In this document: positions 1 through 10,625 of the stretch, piece after piece
How the letters are laid out: each line of letters opens with the position of its first letter
Position numbering within the stretch: the stretch's first letter is position 1
Source: Limnoperna fortunei
Lineage: Eukaryota > Mollusca > Bivalvia > Mytilida > Modiolidae
Assembly (NCBI GenBank): GCA_944474755.1
Contig: OX104113.1
Location: forward strand, 67,042,074-67,106,073
Reading direction: 5' to 3'
DNA: 64,000 bases
Program-made: the position numbers and the translations under genes
Notes under the pieces: model-generated
What the model saw: only the letters and a program-made list of their open reading frames with translations
Told to the model about the DNA's origin: nothing
The model's database searches: none

Positions 1-154
1 TAGCATAATTTTCCTTTAATAAACTGTTCTTTAATAGAAAATCACGTATTGTTGTAACCCGAAACCGCTTCTAAGATTTTTAAAATTGCTAGATGCACTG
101 GCTTACATTTCGTTTAGATATTTTATTGTTAAATGTTTTGTATATTGCATTTAG

Positions 155-265
155 CTAACCCAAGTGGTGTGTGTACACCTCCATGTACGGCAAATAGTGT
201 TTGTGTAAAAGGAAAGTGCAAATGCCAAAAGGGGTTCAAGAAAAATAATGTTGGCTTATGTATAG
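155..265 (+). CDS. EGF-like exon (A type, 37 aa)
   Basis: Phase 1-1 exon between a TTTAG acceptor and GTAAGT donor. It encodes a six-Cys module with the spacing of the array A exon (C-x3-C-x5-C-x4-C-x-C-...-C) and the VCVKGKCKC core. It is the first exon readable in the window and must be preceded by others, as it has no start codon. Sequence before 140 shows nothing I can assign. Confidence 0.75.
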
Positions 266-839
266 GTAAGTAAGCTCAGCGATTTATACTAAGGTTACTT
301 TTATTATTTCGAAACGTTTATAACTCATCAGATAAAGTGAATACAACTCTTAAAGCAAAAAATACATAGGTTTCAAATTGTAAACATTAAACATATACAG
401 TTTATACATTTTATAGCGTGTACAGAAAATTGTATCCATTAGGAAACCAAAGTAAATATACATGGTGTTAGAGTATTGGTTTCTTAGCCATAGAAACGCG
501 TCTTGTAATATCAACATTATCGGTTAAAAAACATGTTTTTTAATTCACATTACTTTTTTTGTAAAAATATATTGAGAGTTGTTAATTGAAAAGACATTAC
601 CAATATATCTATACATGAACCAAACAGGAAACATGGATCCTTCAAACGTCTAAATAATTGATAGACATCTTAAGGTCCGGATCTCTTACCCAATGTTACA
701 TTATTTAACCATATAATTTTTCGACACTCTATACGGGCATCCCACATATGCAGCTTTAAACCGAGCTTAAAAATCTTATTTAACGCTGCTTTTTCAAGAA
801 AAACGGAGACGCTATAAATATCTGGTAATAAGCCATAAA

Positions 840-1240
840 AGGACTACTGTCGTCATCTTTGCATCTTAATCAGATAAGAGATATACTTAAGACCAAATCT
901 GGCAAATGTTAGATTTTATTATCGACAAAATATTTGTCATGTTTAGTGGACAAGTTTTTCAACAGATTATTGGTATTTCAATGGGTATTGATTGTGCTTC
1001 TTTCCTTGCCAATTTGTTTTTGTACTCTTATGAGGCTGAGTTCCTAGAAGGCCTGCTGAAGAAGAAAAAAAAGACACCCGCCCTGACCTTTAATTTTACA
1101 TTCCGTTATATTGATGATGTTTTGTTTCTGTGCAATGATAAATTCAGTGACTATTCACATTCAATCTATCCAAACGAATCCAATTACATTTTAGCCAAGC
1201 ATAGTGTTATAGAGCATGGTTGTTCTGATAGTCTGTAGAA
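840..1240 (+). mobile_element. Penelope-like reverse transcriptase remnant
   Basis: An open stretch from 906 to 1238 carries the motifs GISMGIDCASFLANLFLYSY and FRYIDDVLFL, matching RT motifs 4 and 5 (usual forms GIPMGTNCAPLLADLFLYSYE and RYIDDV) of the Penelope-like RT I know from mussels. It lacks the fingers, thumb and endonuclease, and lies inside the intron between exons 155-265 and 1645-1761. It is a dead 5'- and 3'-truncated copy. Family is inferred from motif wording, not from a search. The rest of the intron (266-839, 1241-1644) shows nothing else. Confidence 0.6.
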
Positions 1241-1644
1241 CACAACGTTTTATCTTCATGATAAAGTTGACAATTTAAGTTATATCTGATGTTAAATGAC
1301 AAACACTCACTTAATACACGCAATGTAAAATTTATTTTTAAAAATTCCCTCTCCCCTGAAACCTTACTTCCTTGCAGAATATATCTATTAACCTGAATAA
1401 GGACATCTGCAACATTTACAACAGAAATAATTATAATACGTAATCTGTGTACTATGTTCATTGTCAAATTATGTTAAGAAGTTATAAAATTTCAGATAAG
1501 TACCCTATAAAATTAACGAATTAAATGTTCAGCATATAATTAATATTTGAAGCACAAATTATGTATGTGAATTAGAAATAACAAAATGTACTTCTTTTCG
1601 TTAAATTATTGTAATATTTTAATCATTTTGTATATTGCGTGCAG

Positions 1645-1761
1645 CAAACCCAAATGATTGTACACCCGCATGCAAGGCAAATAATGTTTGTGTAAAAGGA
1701 AAGTGCAAATGCAAAAAAGGATTCAAGAAAGCTCTTTTTGGACTCGCTGAAGACTGTATCA
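1645..1761 (+). CDS. EGF-like exon (A type, 39 aa)
   Basis: Phase 1-1 exon (acceptor GCAG, donor GTACGT) with six Cys and the core VCVKGKCKCKKGFKK. It is close to the exon at 155 and to the array A exons, so the A module existed in this gene before the main amplification. Confidence 0.75.
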
Positions 1762-1884
1762 GTACGTATTTATTAAAATTTGAACACATTGTAAATTTAT
1801 TAGTAAGCCAGTTATTTGACTTTTAAAACAAACTTTGTCAGATTTATAATGTGGCATCACACTATTGACACTAATCTTCTTCAG

Positions 1885-1950
1885 TGTCTTGCAAATGTCA
1901 GTTTTTGGCAAAGGAAGGCAGGTTGCAATACCAATCTCAGTCAGTGGTAA
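1885..1950 (+). pseudogene. Relic of a B-type exon
   Basis: After a pyrimidine-rich TTCTTCAG the sequence resembles array exon B (TGCAAATGTCAGTTTTT then AAGGAAGGCA) but carries an indel in the KEGTC region. The next usable donor (GTAAAG) leaves phase 0, which does not join the phase-1 exon at 2386. Its position behind an A exon matches the A-B order of the array. Likely a dead ancestral B exon. Confidence 0.35.
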
Positions 1951-2215
1951 AGTAGCTAGTACATTTTATCTCGAGTGGTCATTCGGAATGTTTGTAATAT
2001 ATCAAAGTGAAATAACAACTTACCCTTATGGATTAGTCAAGGACAAAACTAAACGCCGATAATAATAGTAGTAAAATAATGTTTGACATACCATCGCTAT
2101 TGTCTCGTAAGAAATCGTGTTTTCTGCTAAAGATCTACTGTCTGTTGCGTTTATATTCTTTATATGCATTATTGTCCTTTTTTCCCCGTTTGTTTATTGT
2201 TTGTTAAGTTTTTCT

Positions 2216-2279
2216 GGTCCTAAATATAGCTGAAATACTGCTTTCTGGACGTCAAAAAAAAAAAAGAAAAAACAAAACA
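2216..2279 (+). repeat. LINE/SINE 3'-tail fragment
   Basis: Contains TATAGCTGAAATACTGC followed by CTGGACGT and an A-rich run, matching the 3' ends of the LINE copies at 35.5 and 35.9 kb and the SINEs. Only the tail is recognisable. Confidence 0.5.
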
Positions 2280-2385
2280 AATTTACTAACCAATCAATCT
2301 TATCACATGACTTGATAATTATGAAACAGATTGGAAATTGCCTTGTGTAGATTTTATCTATGAACTTTCATAATTATTTATGCAG

Positions 2386-2490
2386 AGTCCGGGCAGTGTG
2401 AGCGAAAGTGTCATTCTAGCGCAAACTGTGTCAAAGGACAATGTGTTTGTAAGAAAGGCTACACAGGAGATGGTGTTAATACTTGTTCTA
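2386..2490 (+). CDS. EGF exon (35 aa)
   Basis: Phase 1-1 exon between TGCAG and GTAAGT. Six Cys with the typical EGF ending CKKGYTGDGVNTC. It lies directly before the first vWD module. The same placement recurs before module 2 (7451-7561), so EGF-vWD-C8-TIL-EGF was probably duplicated as one block. Confidence 0.8.
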
Positions 2491-2663
2491 GTAAGTACAG
2501 TATATATTCCTACGTTCTCTGATTTCATTATATTTCTTTACGAAAATAATATGAAATTACATCATATTATTAAAGAAAAAGCACAAAGGCATAATTGAAC
2601 CTTGTACATAATCAAAACTAGCCATGACGATTGTAGATGATTGCTTATTTCTGTCTTTTGTAG

Positions 2664-2908
2664 AATCATGTACATGTTCAGCAAGTGGGGATCCTCATTA
2701 TCGATTATTCGATGGTCAGATAATTCATTTCATGGGAACCTGCAAATACATGCTCTCAAAATACAGTAACAAACAAAGTTCTTGTAACTATGAAGTCCAA
2801 GTAAAAAATGAAAATAGAGGGAATAATAAACAAGTGTCGTTTACCAGATCGGTGCATGTGGTCTTGAAAGGATCGAGAATTGATCTACTGCAACAAAAGA
2901 TTGTGCTG
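2664..2908 (+). CDS. vWD domain, module 1, N-terminal half
   Basis: Phase 1 in, phase 0 out. Starts with CTCSASGDPHYRLFDG followed by HFMGTCKY, the hallmark start of a von Willebrand factor type D domain. The GDPH tetrapeptide is the motif at which some mucin D domains cleave themselves; cleavage here is not shown. Donor is CTG|GTAATG. The counterpart exon of module 2 (8092-8333) has the same borders and phases. The following intron (2909-3319) is plain AT-rich sequence. Confidence 0.9.
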
Positions 2909-3319
2909 GTAATGAAACAATTCTCTTCTATTTTTGTCAGCTCATAATCATCAAACACTTTTGCGTTTGTTTTCAGGTTAGATTGTCCATCTTTTTATCA
3001 GAATATATATATTTTTTAATTTAATCGACAAAGTAACACTAGCAGTCATATTTAAAAAGTCTAAATATATTATTGTATGATTATTAAAGTTGTTTTGTTT
3101 CCTTGTATTAAAGGTTTAAAATGAATAATATAAATGTTATAAAAAAATCTGAATATTACCAATTTAAACAATTGTATTGGTAACACGCAATTAAGAATTT
3201 TACTTGGTAAATTAAATCCAAGCTTTTAAAGTATATAAGAACAAATTAACAGAGAATTGTTTTCAAATTGGACATGAGCTTAAATTCACAAACGATTCTA
3301 TGCTTTTCTCTTGCTGTAG

Positions 3320-3618
3320 ATCAATGGTGTCAGAATATTTTTGCCATATACGAATGCTTACTATAGCATTACCAATTCTGGAAATAACATTAAGCTGAGC
3401 ACAGAATGCAAGGTTGTGGTCACCTGGGACAGCAGAAGTGTAGTGGTGTTATCAGTGCCAGAACACCTTAGTGAAAATGCAACGGGACTGTGTGGAAATT
3501 GTAACCATCGAAAGGATGACTTTAAAACAAATGCTGGTGTTGATGTTCAGATGAAACCTGATATGTTTAAACTGATTGGGGAGAGTTATCTTATTTCTGA
3601 CGATGAAGATAGTAAAAA
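3320..3618 (+). CDS. vWD domain, module 1, C-terminal half
   Basis: Phase 0 in, phase 2 out. Encodes the second half of vWD: a VVVTWDSRSVVVLSVP strand region and the hallmark GLCGNCNHRKDDF. It ends in an acidic DDEDSK segment at the donor AA|GTAAGT. Pairs with 8845-9137 of module 2. Confidence 0.9.
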
Positions 3619-3804
3619 GTAAGTAAAGAAGTATCACAATATTTAAATTATTACATGTAATGTTAAACAACGTGAAAATGTTTTGAACAATTTATGTAAA
3701 TGTTTCAAAATAACTTGAAAACCCACCCATTTATTCCTTTATTGATTTAAATGCTGACTTGTAACATAAACTACAGAATTTTTTTTATTATTTTGAACAC
3801 TTAG

Positions 3805-4100
3805 ATGTGGAGTAAGTCCTCCAGCGGACCCTTGTAATCCTGCAAATAAACAAGCCGCCAGCGCATATTCTGCATGCGGAAGATTTAATCCAATAAACCC
3901 TAACAATCCATTTAAGGAATGCGTAAAAAAGGATAAAGAGATGGCCGAAGACTTGTACGAAACATGCATCTATGATTACTGCTCATATAGTAACAATCCA
4001 AGCTTGCTCGAAACGATTGTGTGTGAAGCAGGGGAAGGGTTAGAAGAAAGATGTGAAAACATGGGGCTAGCTACAAAGTGGCGAAACAGTACTTTTTGTC
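3805..4100 (+). CDS. C8 domain exon, module 1
   Basis: Phase 2 in, phase 1 out. Cys-rich domain that follows vWD in mucins and related proteins: ACGRFNPINPNNPFKEC, then LYETCIYDYC and CENMG, with a final Cys at the exon border. The module-2 C8 (9913-10211) shares NPFKxC, the LYETCxYDxC pattern and CENMG. Confidence 0.88.
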
Positions 4101-4623
4101 GTAAGTAAACACAAACTCGGATGTCGAATTGTACAAATTCTGATTATAAATTTTGATTACGATTATTGTCTTTCTAATTGTTGCTGTATGAAGTACATTG
4201 TGCAATAAATATAGATCATAGAAAATAATACTTTTTATGCAAATGTGTATTTTTGCAGGTACTTACCAACAGGTTGTATGAAAAGGCAACATAATGTAAA
4301 TAATAACAAATACAAAATATTGATTATAAGGTGTTTGCATTATTTCAGCTATATTCAGGACTAGTACAAGTTAGCCAATTTTAAATCAATTCGGGAAAAA
4401 TGAACCTAAATTACAAACATTTTAATGCTGCTGTAAAAGTATTGGATATTGGTAGGTGCGAAAAATTTAGCCTTTGATCTAGTACGAGCTCGAGCCTACT
4501 CTTGTCGACATCTACAAAATTAGCATGAAGCATGGCACTATCAAAACACAATATATACAATATATATTGTGATCCTCGGTCAGGTTTTCCATATAATGAA
4601 CTTACAAACCTCCAAAGAGAGCG

Positions 4624-4889
4624 GGGGCCTCGGTGGCCGAGTGGTTAAGGTAGTTCGTCTACTATTGATCATGTGGTCTGTCAACACTGAGGTTGCGGGT
4701 TCGAGTCTCACTGCGGGCAGGGTGTACTCGACTCCAATCTTAATTGACAAGGATTGCCAGTTTTCCTACCGAAGGTCGGGGGTTTTCTCCGGGTACTCCG
4801 GCTTCCTCCCCCAATAAAAACTGGACGCCATGATATAGCTGAAAAATTGCTGAAAGTGGCGTTAAACAACATTCAAACAAACAAACAAA
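4624..4889 (+). mobile_element. Full-length tRNA-derived SINE with 13-bp target-site duplication
   Basis: The head has A-box-like TGGCCGAGTGGTTAAGG and B-box-like GGGTTCGAGTC sequence, followed by a body (ACTCCGGCTTCC, ATAAAAACTGGACGCC) and a tail ATAGCTGAAAAATTGCTGAA...(CAAA)n. It is flanked by perfect copies of TCCAAAGAGAGCG at 4611-4623 and 4890-4902. It lies in the C8-TIL intron (4101-5116). Two 5'-truncated relatives are at 32423 and 44880, and a reversed copy at 55350. Confidence 0.85.
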
Positions 4890-5116
4890 TCCAAAGAGAG
4901 CGCATCCCCATCCGCCATCTGGGCACGCGCTTGGCAGCTCTGTGGGTCGAGAACTATGAAGCCTCGCAGTATGGTCCCAGTACTACAATATATATAATAG
5001 TTGTTGCATACCAACACCGGCAGTCAAAGAAATGATAAAGTAAATTAAATGTAAATAAAAAATTAAATGAAATGTATCTGACTGACGTCCCAAAACGATG
5101 ATTTTTGTATTTGTAG

Positions 5117-5319
5117 CTTTAAAATGCGGTTTGAATATGGAATACAGTAGTCATGTCAGTGGATGTCCTGCCACATGCATCAACAAAAATGCCCCTAAAA
5201 CATGTCAGCTACCAATATCAGAAGGATGTCAGTGTAAAGATAATTTTCTTCTGAGTGGAAATGAATGTGTACCTGAGTCACAGTGTGGATGTCGTGGACC
5301 AAATGGTGAATACTATCCG
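5117..5319 (+). CDS. TIL domain exon, module 1
   Basis: Phase 1 in, phase 0 out, 203 bp. Trypsin-inhibitor-like Cys-rich domain: MEYSSHVSGCPATC, CQLPISEGCQCKDNFLLSG, ECVPESQCGC. TIL normally follows C8 in vWF/mucin-type proteins. The module-2 copy is also exactly 203 bp. The next intron (5320-5874) contains nothing I can assign. Confidence 0.88.
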
Positions 5320-5874
5320 GTTAGTTTTAATGGCTATTCCATAGGATATGTTAATAAGTAAAGCTGAAGATACCAAGACGCGATACAAAACTTATTAATC
5401 AGCACGCAATTACAAAACAGTATAAAATCCCAAAACATTAATAGAAAACGAACAAAGAAGAGCAAAAAAGAGTAAATGTAAACTTTGGGAACCCACTTTA
5501 ACTATAAAATAAAGTCAGGTGCACTTTAAGGGTAAGCAATTTCTGCTACACACGAGGCACCTGTCGTCTTGCTTACAGGTAATATCAAAGCTATTTACAG
5601 AGTTTAATAAGGTAAAAGACAGAAAGTGGTTTTTGTTCACTCCAATGTAAGAGATCTACTTACAGGTGGAAAAATCAAATTGTGATTACAAGCTAGAAAT
5701 TCCTTCACCTTTAACTGAATCATTTTCATACATATTTCATGGCGTGCAGTTTTCGTTTGTGGTTTAAACCCACCAAACTGACAAGAATCATATGACAGGA
5801 ACGTTGTGTTTTATTTTTTTAAATTTCTTTTCATGTTTGAGTATTTATTTAATTTTTCTTTGTTTGCCTTTTAG

Positions 5875-6064
5875 ATTGGAGCCGCAATTACATCGCGAGA
5901 TTGCAAGTCAGTGTCAAGTTGCATTATGACAAGTAATGGAACTGTGGAAATAGAAGAGAAAACGTTCGCATGTCACAAAGATGCAGAATGTCGCCTTAAT
6001 AATGGGCTCTACGGATGTGTCTGTAAAGATAAATACACCGGGGACGGGATTTCCCAATGCCAGG
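5875..6064 (+). CDS. EGF exon closing module 1
   Basis: Phase 0 in, phase 1 out, 190 bp, the same length as 14339-14528. A leader with DCKSVSSCIM is followed by a Ca-independent EGF ending YGCVCKDKYTGDG. The donor gives CAG G|GTAAC. The intron 6065-6720 shows no further exon. Confidence 0.82.
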
Positions 6065-6720
6065 GTAACAACCTAATTTTCGAAAATAAAACTTAAATAG
6101 ACGTTTGTTGTTTAATCTTCAAATATAGATGGCTTAATTCAAATACAGCTAAGTGTTTCTTTGTTCAAAAGTCGGAGTAATGTTCGTTCTTGTATCTATT
6201 TTTCAAAGACAGGTTATGAAGAATAGTATATGAATATAGTATATTGTAATAGAAACATCAAATAAGGAAATAAGTAAAATATATGTAATATTGTCTTTCA
6301 ACAAATCAATATAAAGCTTTAATAGTTATGTGTCAATCTGAAGAAAATACATCATCGTTTTCCACAAAGTACACAATTAGCCAAAGGTTTGCACTTTATG
6401 CATGCAACATGGTTTTGTTTTTTGGTGTTCTCCAGGCTCAACGCATTAAAGGTCCACATCACGTTCCCTTGAGGCTGACAAGAGGTGTTTCATTTTCTGT
6501 CACTATTCATCTCTGCAGTGCCAGTGAAACATTTCTTGACTTTGCTTTATCTGATTTTACTTTTCAATTAAACTTAAAAACAAATATTATTTCAGGATGA
6601 CCACAACCAAAATTGAAGGCATCACACAGGCATACTTATACAGGTTTCAACAAAACCCCACTGTGCACTGCGTTCGAGTTGCTACTACTGATATTTATTA
6701 TACTATTATTGTTATCATAG

Positions 6721-7014
6721 GTCCGCCTAAGCCTGGTACTGAGCAAATAATTTGTGAAGATGGCTCTTTTGAGCTAAAGTGTCCGGCACAAAAAACCATT
6801 AAAATACTACAGGCGAATTATGGTCGATCCGATTATACAACATGCAAAGATCCCCGCATAAAGACAATTTCTTGTTCTACGGACTCTCCACTTCCTATCG
6901 TCAGAAAAACTTGTGATGGATTAAGTTCATGCACAGTCACATCAAATAATGCACTGTATGGCGACCCATGTTTGGGTACATATAAGTACCTAACCATTAG
7001 ATATTTATGTGAAG
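6721..7014 (+). CDS. SUEL-type galactose-binding lectin domain exon
   Basis: Phase 1-1 exon of 98 aa holding one complete Gal_Lectin domain (family of sea urchin egg lectin, rhamnose-binding lectins and latrophilin). Seen: ICEDGSFELKCP, an ANYGRSDYTTC segment, a central Cys pair around TISC, KTCDGLSSCTV, the family marker FG/YGDPCLGTYKYL, and a terminal YLCEG. The family binds L-rhamnose or galactose; the ligand here is unknown. It is the only lectin module in the gene and sits between the two vWD modules. The following intron 7015-7450 shows nothing. Confidence 0.9.
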
Positions 7015-7450
7015 GTAAGAAAAACAAAATACAATTTAATATAATCAGTTTGTTATTTTAATATTTTGTTCAGATTCTTGTTTGGCGATATATGCGATGG
7101 TACAAATTATGACCTTACAATATATATAGGAAAAAAACTAAAGATAATCATTTCAATTTCATAACTTCTTTCTTGTTTGTCTATGTCCATCGTTATATTT
7201 TGCTATAATACATATTTTGCTTTAGACGACTAATTGTAAAAAAGAAAAGGATTATGAATTGATAATTAAACATTAATGTTCTGCATCACTTGTTATATAT
7301 TTCGTTTTGTTTCGCAATATCCAGCATTAAATTTTATTCCTTAAATTTTGCTAGGGACGTCTAACTGCAAAAACGATTTTTTCTGCTTTTAAGAAATTAA
7401 TGCATGTGCGATCTGCTTCATTGCTAAATTATAATTATTTGTTTCATCAG

Positions 7451-7561
7451 AATCAGCTTCGAAGTGCGGATCGTCTGTTTGCCACTCAAAAGCTAAATGT
7501 ATAATGGGAAGATGTGAATGTGTGGATGGTTTCACAGGAGATGGTATTAACAGCTGCATTG
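7451..7561 (+). CDS. EGF exon (37 aa) before vWD module 2
   Basis: Phase 1-1 exon. Six Cys and the ending CECVDGFTGDGINSC. It occupies the same position relative to vWD as the exon at 2386. Confidence 0.8.
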
Positions 7562-7739
7562 GTAAAGACTTTACAATTATTTGATGTGTTTTAAGCTAAC
7601 AATTATAACCGGACAAAAGTGATGTTATAACAGAAAAATGGTTCTATAACTTAAACGCGATATCTCACTGAGTGTTTCAAATCAATTATACGTTACTTGG
7701 AAAACCGCCTACTAAGCAGAAATCTGAATCCCTGTCATT

Positions 7740-7850
7740 CAAAGTTGTAGCCTAACATACTCTGTTCTAAGTCAGGCTCGAAATATTGGCACGTGAGTGA
7801 ACAATAGCAGGTGACTATCAACTTTAACTACTCGGCCCACCAAGGCCCTA
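7740..7850 (-). mobile_element. Degenerate reversed SINE head
   Basis: Reverse complement of 7813-7848 reads GGGCCTTGGTGGGCCGAG then TAGTTAAAGTTGATAGTC, matching the A-box head of the SINE at 4624. The body is too diverged to bound. It lies in intron 7562-8091. Confidence 0.45.
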
Positions 7851-8091
7851 GGATGAAGTAAGCGCAGTATTCAAAAACAAATTGACAAGAAAAATCATTC
7901 AGCATGCTTTTAAATTAATTTATGAATCTAGTAAAAAATATAAAAAAGTACCACCTGAATTAGACAAGAACACAATCAAAATAATAGGCAATACAAAGAA
8001 CATAAAAACTAAAAATTAAGATAACGCAACCGTTGATTAAAAACAAACGCGAAAATCTTTTAAAAATGTATTTCATATATTTTATCAACAG

Positions 8092-8333
8092 ATACATGCA
8101 AGTGTTCTGCAGTAGGGGATCCACACTATGTAACATTTGACGGACAAGTCATTCATTTTATGGGTATTTGCACGTACACAATGGTGCAGTCAAAATTTCC
8201 CAATAAATGTGGGGAATTTCGGGTAGAGGTCAAGAACGAACACCGTGGAAATAAACAAGTCTCCTTTACACAATATGTTGATGTCGTCTTGGAGGATACA
8301 GTTATTCGACTTGACAAAAAGAAAGTTATTTAC
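8092..8333 (+). CDS. vWD domain, module 2, N-terminal half
   Basis: Phase 1 in, phase 0 out. TCKCSAVGDPHYVTFDG and HFMGICTYT are the vWD start; the GDPH motif is again present. It differs from module 1 at many synonymous and replacement sites, so this duplication is much older than the A/B array. Donor TAC|GTAAGT. Intron 8334-8844 holds only a dispersed repeat near 8400-8480. Confidence 0.9.
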
Positions 8334-8394
8334 GTAAGTTCAGAATTATTAATGTATACTGATTACCTGAATTGTTCCTTAATGTCAAGAAAAC

Positions 8395-8480
8395 AGTATT
8401 TCAGCTATAGTTAGGAGAACAAGTTGACCAACAATAAATTAGTTCGGGAAATGTGACTAAAGATGAAAATTTTAGCCTTT
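8395..8480 (+). repeat. Dispersed intronic repeat, related to 4345-4480
   Basis: Both stretches share CAGCTATA, an ACAAGTT block, TTCGGGAAA and TTTAGCCTTTGA in order. They sit in non-equivalent introns, so this is a dispersed repeat and not a by-product of module duplication. A weaker match is near 58980. Family unknown. Confidence 0.35.
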
Positions 8481-8844
8481 GAAGCGTCTACAAAGGCACA
8501 TTTCGAAAACTATCATAAGGGTTCTTATTTTGCAAGAAGTGATACACTATTCGAAAAAGTTACCCAATATGGTTCGCTATCAGGCTTTCCGTCTTATAAC
8601 CCGATAACCTCCCACACCAAGAAGGCCCCTTATTCGAAACATGGTGTATAAAGATGGTCAGTTATTTGTCCAGGCGATTTCAATTGAATCAAATTACACA
8701 TCTAGTTTTATTGTTCAGTCCAAAAAGTGTCATTAATTTTTGTCTGTACAATTTTAAATTTGCAATTCATTGTTAATGCAATGTAAGATATGTTGACTAT
8801 GTACAAAATATAATTGTAGTGAAATTTGAGCTTTTCCTTTTCAG

Positions 8845-9137
8845 ATTGATGGTGTTTTGGCCTACGCACCCTATATTTCTGAAGACTTTGAAATTACCAT
8901 TTCCGGATTGTATGCTCGTGTACAAACTAAGTGTGGTATGTTGGTAACATGGGACGGCAATAGTGCTGTCGTTGTGACTTTGCCAAAAACATATGCTGGC
9001 AACGTTACTGGTCTCTGTGGTGACTGTAATGGTAAAAAAGACGACTTCAAAACGGCTTCAGGAGAAGATGTCAGCTCGAAGAAAGACAAATTTGTGCTTA
9101 TAGGAAATAGTTATGTAGTGAAGGAAAAATCCGACAC
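8845..9137 (+). CDS. vWD domain, module 2, C-terminal half
   Basis: Phase 0 in, phase 2 out. Contains MLVTWDGNSAVVVTLP and the vWD hallmark GLCGDCNGKKDDFKT. The donor AC|GTAAGT can join either the C8 exon at 9913 or the candidate alternative exon at 9214, both of which accept phase 2. Confidence 0.9.
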
Positions 9138-9213
9138 GTAAGTTTAAGCTACCTAAGGGAATTCTTCGCCTGAAACTATCAATTCGTTACTAATATTCCC
9201 TTTTTTCCTTTAG

Positions 9214-9338
9214 CTGTTCATCGACTGAAACAAAAAAAGCATTGAAACTATATTTCGAAATTTGTTCTGACTTGTTACAAATACCATTTGTGAAGTCATG
9301 TACAAAGATTCCTCATTTAATCTTGATGTGCAAAAAAG
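9214..9338 (+). CDS. Candidate alternative exon in place of C8 (module 2)
   Basis: An open exon-like stretch behind a strong polypyrimidine acceptor (TTTTTTCCTTTAG) and before AAG|GTAACT. Entry phase 2 and exit phase 1 are the same as those of the C8 exon 9913-10211, so it could replace C8 (joining vWD to TIL at 10626, codon GCG) but cannot be used together with it without a frameshift. It encodes about 42 aa with four Cys, including CSDLLQIPFVKSC. Without splicing it runs to TGA at 9344-9346. I do not recognise the sequence; it could also be a decayed C8 relic or chance. Confidence 0.35.
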
Positions 9339-9536
9339 GTAACTGAAATATTAAGATTAAAATAATGTCTGAATAGTTCTATTTTATAAAAATAATAGCC
9401 ACCATTTACGAAAAATCGTTTTCTCTTCGCCATAGGAAAATATACTTAGCCGAATATGGTGTATCGTTTCGGAATTTCGATAATTATAGCACTGCAACAT
9501 CTGAATTATTTAGATATTAAATATTTTGGGGTTTTA

Positions 9537-9580
9537 GCGCAGCGATGAGTCTAGACGAGACGAAACGCGCGTCTGGCGGA
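9537..9580 (+). mobile_element. Hammerhead-ribozyme-like relic of a Penelope-like element
   Basis: The sequence has the hammerhead order: GATGAG, a stem-loop GTCT-AGACG-AGAC, CGAAAC, a tiny GCGC stem III, then GTC and TGGCG. The conserved CU before GAUGA reads GC and stem I has a deletion, so it is probably inactive. Three more copies lie at 59.8-60.5 kb. Hammerheads of this form are known in Penelope-like retroelements. Confidence 0.5.
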
Positions 9581-9912
9581 GTTAAATTGTACTACCTTGA
9601 TGACATTGTATGTACCTACATCAACTATATACATGTATTTAAAAGTAACTACTATGGAGAAAAGTGGCATTACATTTATTGCAGAGTTTATACTAAAAAT
9701 CCATAACTTTGGCAATTTTCAAAATATGCTAATTTGTGCTTTGAGAAAAAATTTTAATAACTCTTTTTTATTTCAAAACAGCATTGGCATTTTGAATGAA
9801 ACTTATTTGAGCCATATAATCTAACATTCTCTTTAATAAGGTCAAAACAGACCGAATTGGCTGCTGGGTCCCTGTAATAAGACTTATTTGACTAATAAGT
9901 TGTATATTTAAG

Positions 9913-10211
9913 GTGCGTCGTTTCTCCTATTGACGTTGAACCATGTACACAGCAAAAATTAGCTATAGCTACACTTGACCAAAATTGTGGATTGATGAAT
10001 CCTAAAAATCCAAACAGTCCATTTAAAGCCTGTGCAGATAAAAATTTGGAAATGTCAACAGAACTTTACGAGACATGTTTATACGACTTCTGTGGCAATA
10101 TGGACCAACCAATCATTCTTCCAGATGTTGTTTGCGAGTCAATGGAAGGATATGAAGAACTATGTGAAAACATGGGATTGTCAATATCTTGGAGGAGGAA
10201 AGACTTCTGTC
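9913..10211 (+). CDS. C8 domain exon, module 2
   Basis: Phase 2 in, phase 1 out. Encodes CGLMNPKNPNSPFKAC, LYETCLYDFC and CENMGLS, with a terminal Cys at the border TGT C|GTAAGA. Directly comparable with 3805-4100. The intron 10212-10625 is AT-rich with nothing recognisable. Confidence 0.88.
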
Positions 10212-10625
10212 GTAAGATACAAAAGCTGATAAATTATAAATACAAATAAATCTATTAACTGTATCCATTAAACATAACTGCGGATTTATTTATTAACTTA
10301 TAATACGTCCTAAATATGGTTCTTACACGTCCTAAATATGGTATATTTACGCATTGCACCTTGCTGATCTATAGCACGTGTTTGTCTGTATATTTAGCAA
10401 CTGTAAAATAACTTGCCTAATGGTATGGTCTTTTTATGAATAAGTCAATATATGCAGTTTCAAATAAGAATAAAACTAACAGTAGAATGTAATAATATGA
10501 ATTAAATATAAAACACATTATATAAATTATATACATTTATTTATTAAGTTCAATTCCAATTATTAAATGATCCCCTTTTTGCTACCCAAACCAAATCTTT
10601 CTTTGATAAAATACTTATTTTTAAG

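Noticed and set aside
1885..1950. A working B exon before the first vWD module
   Set aside because: An indel breaks the Cys pattern and the available donors do not leave phase 1 needed by the next exon; kept only as a relic.
4624..4710. A functional tRNA gene
   Set aside because: A and B boxes are present but the cloverleaf is not convincing and the sequence is the head of a SINE with a body, tail and 13-bp target duplication.
6328..6600. Open frame of 90 aa in the intron before the SUEL exon
   Set aside because: No domain and no phase-consistent splice sites. It lies in AT-rich intron and looks like chance.
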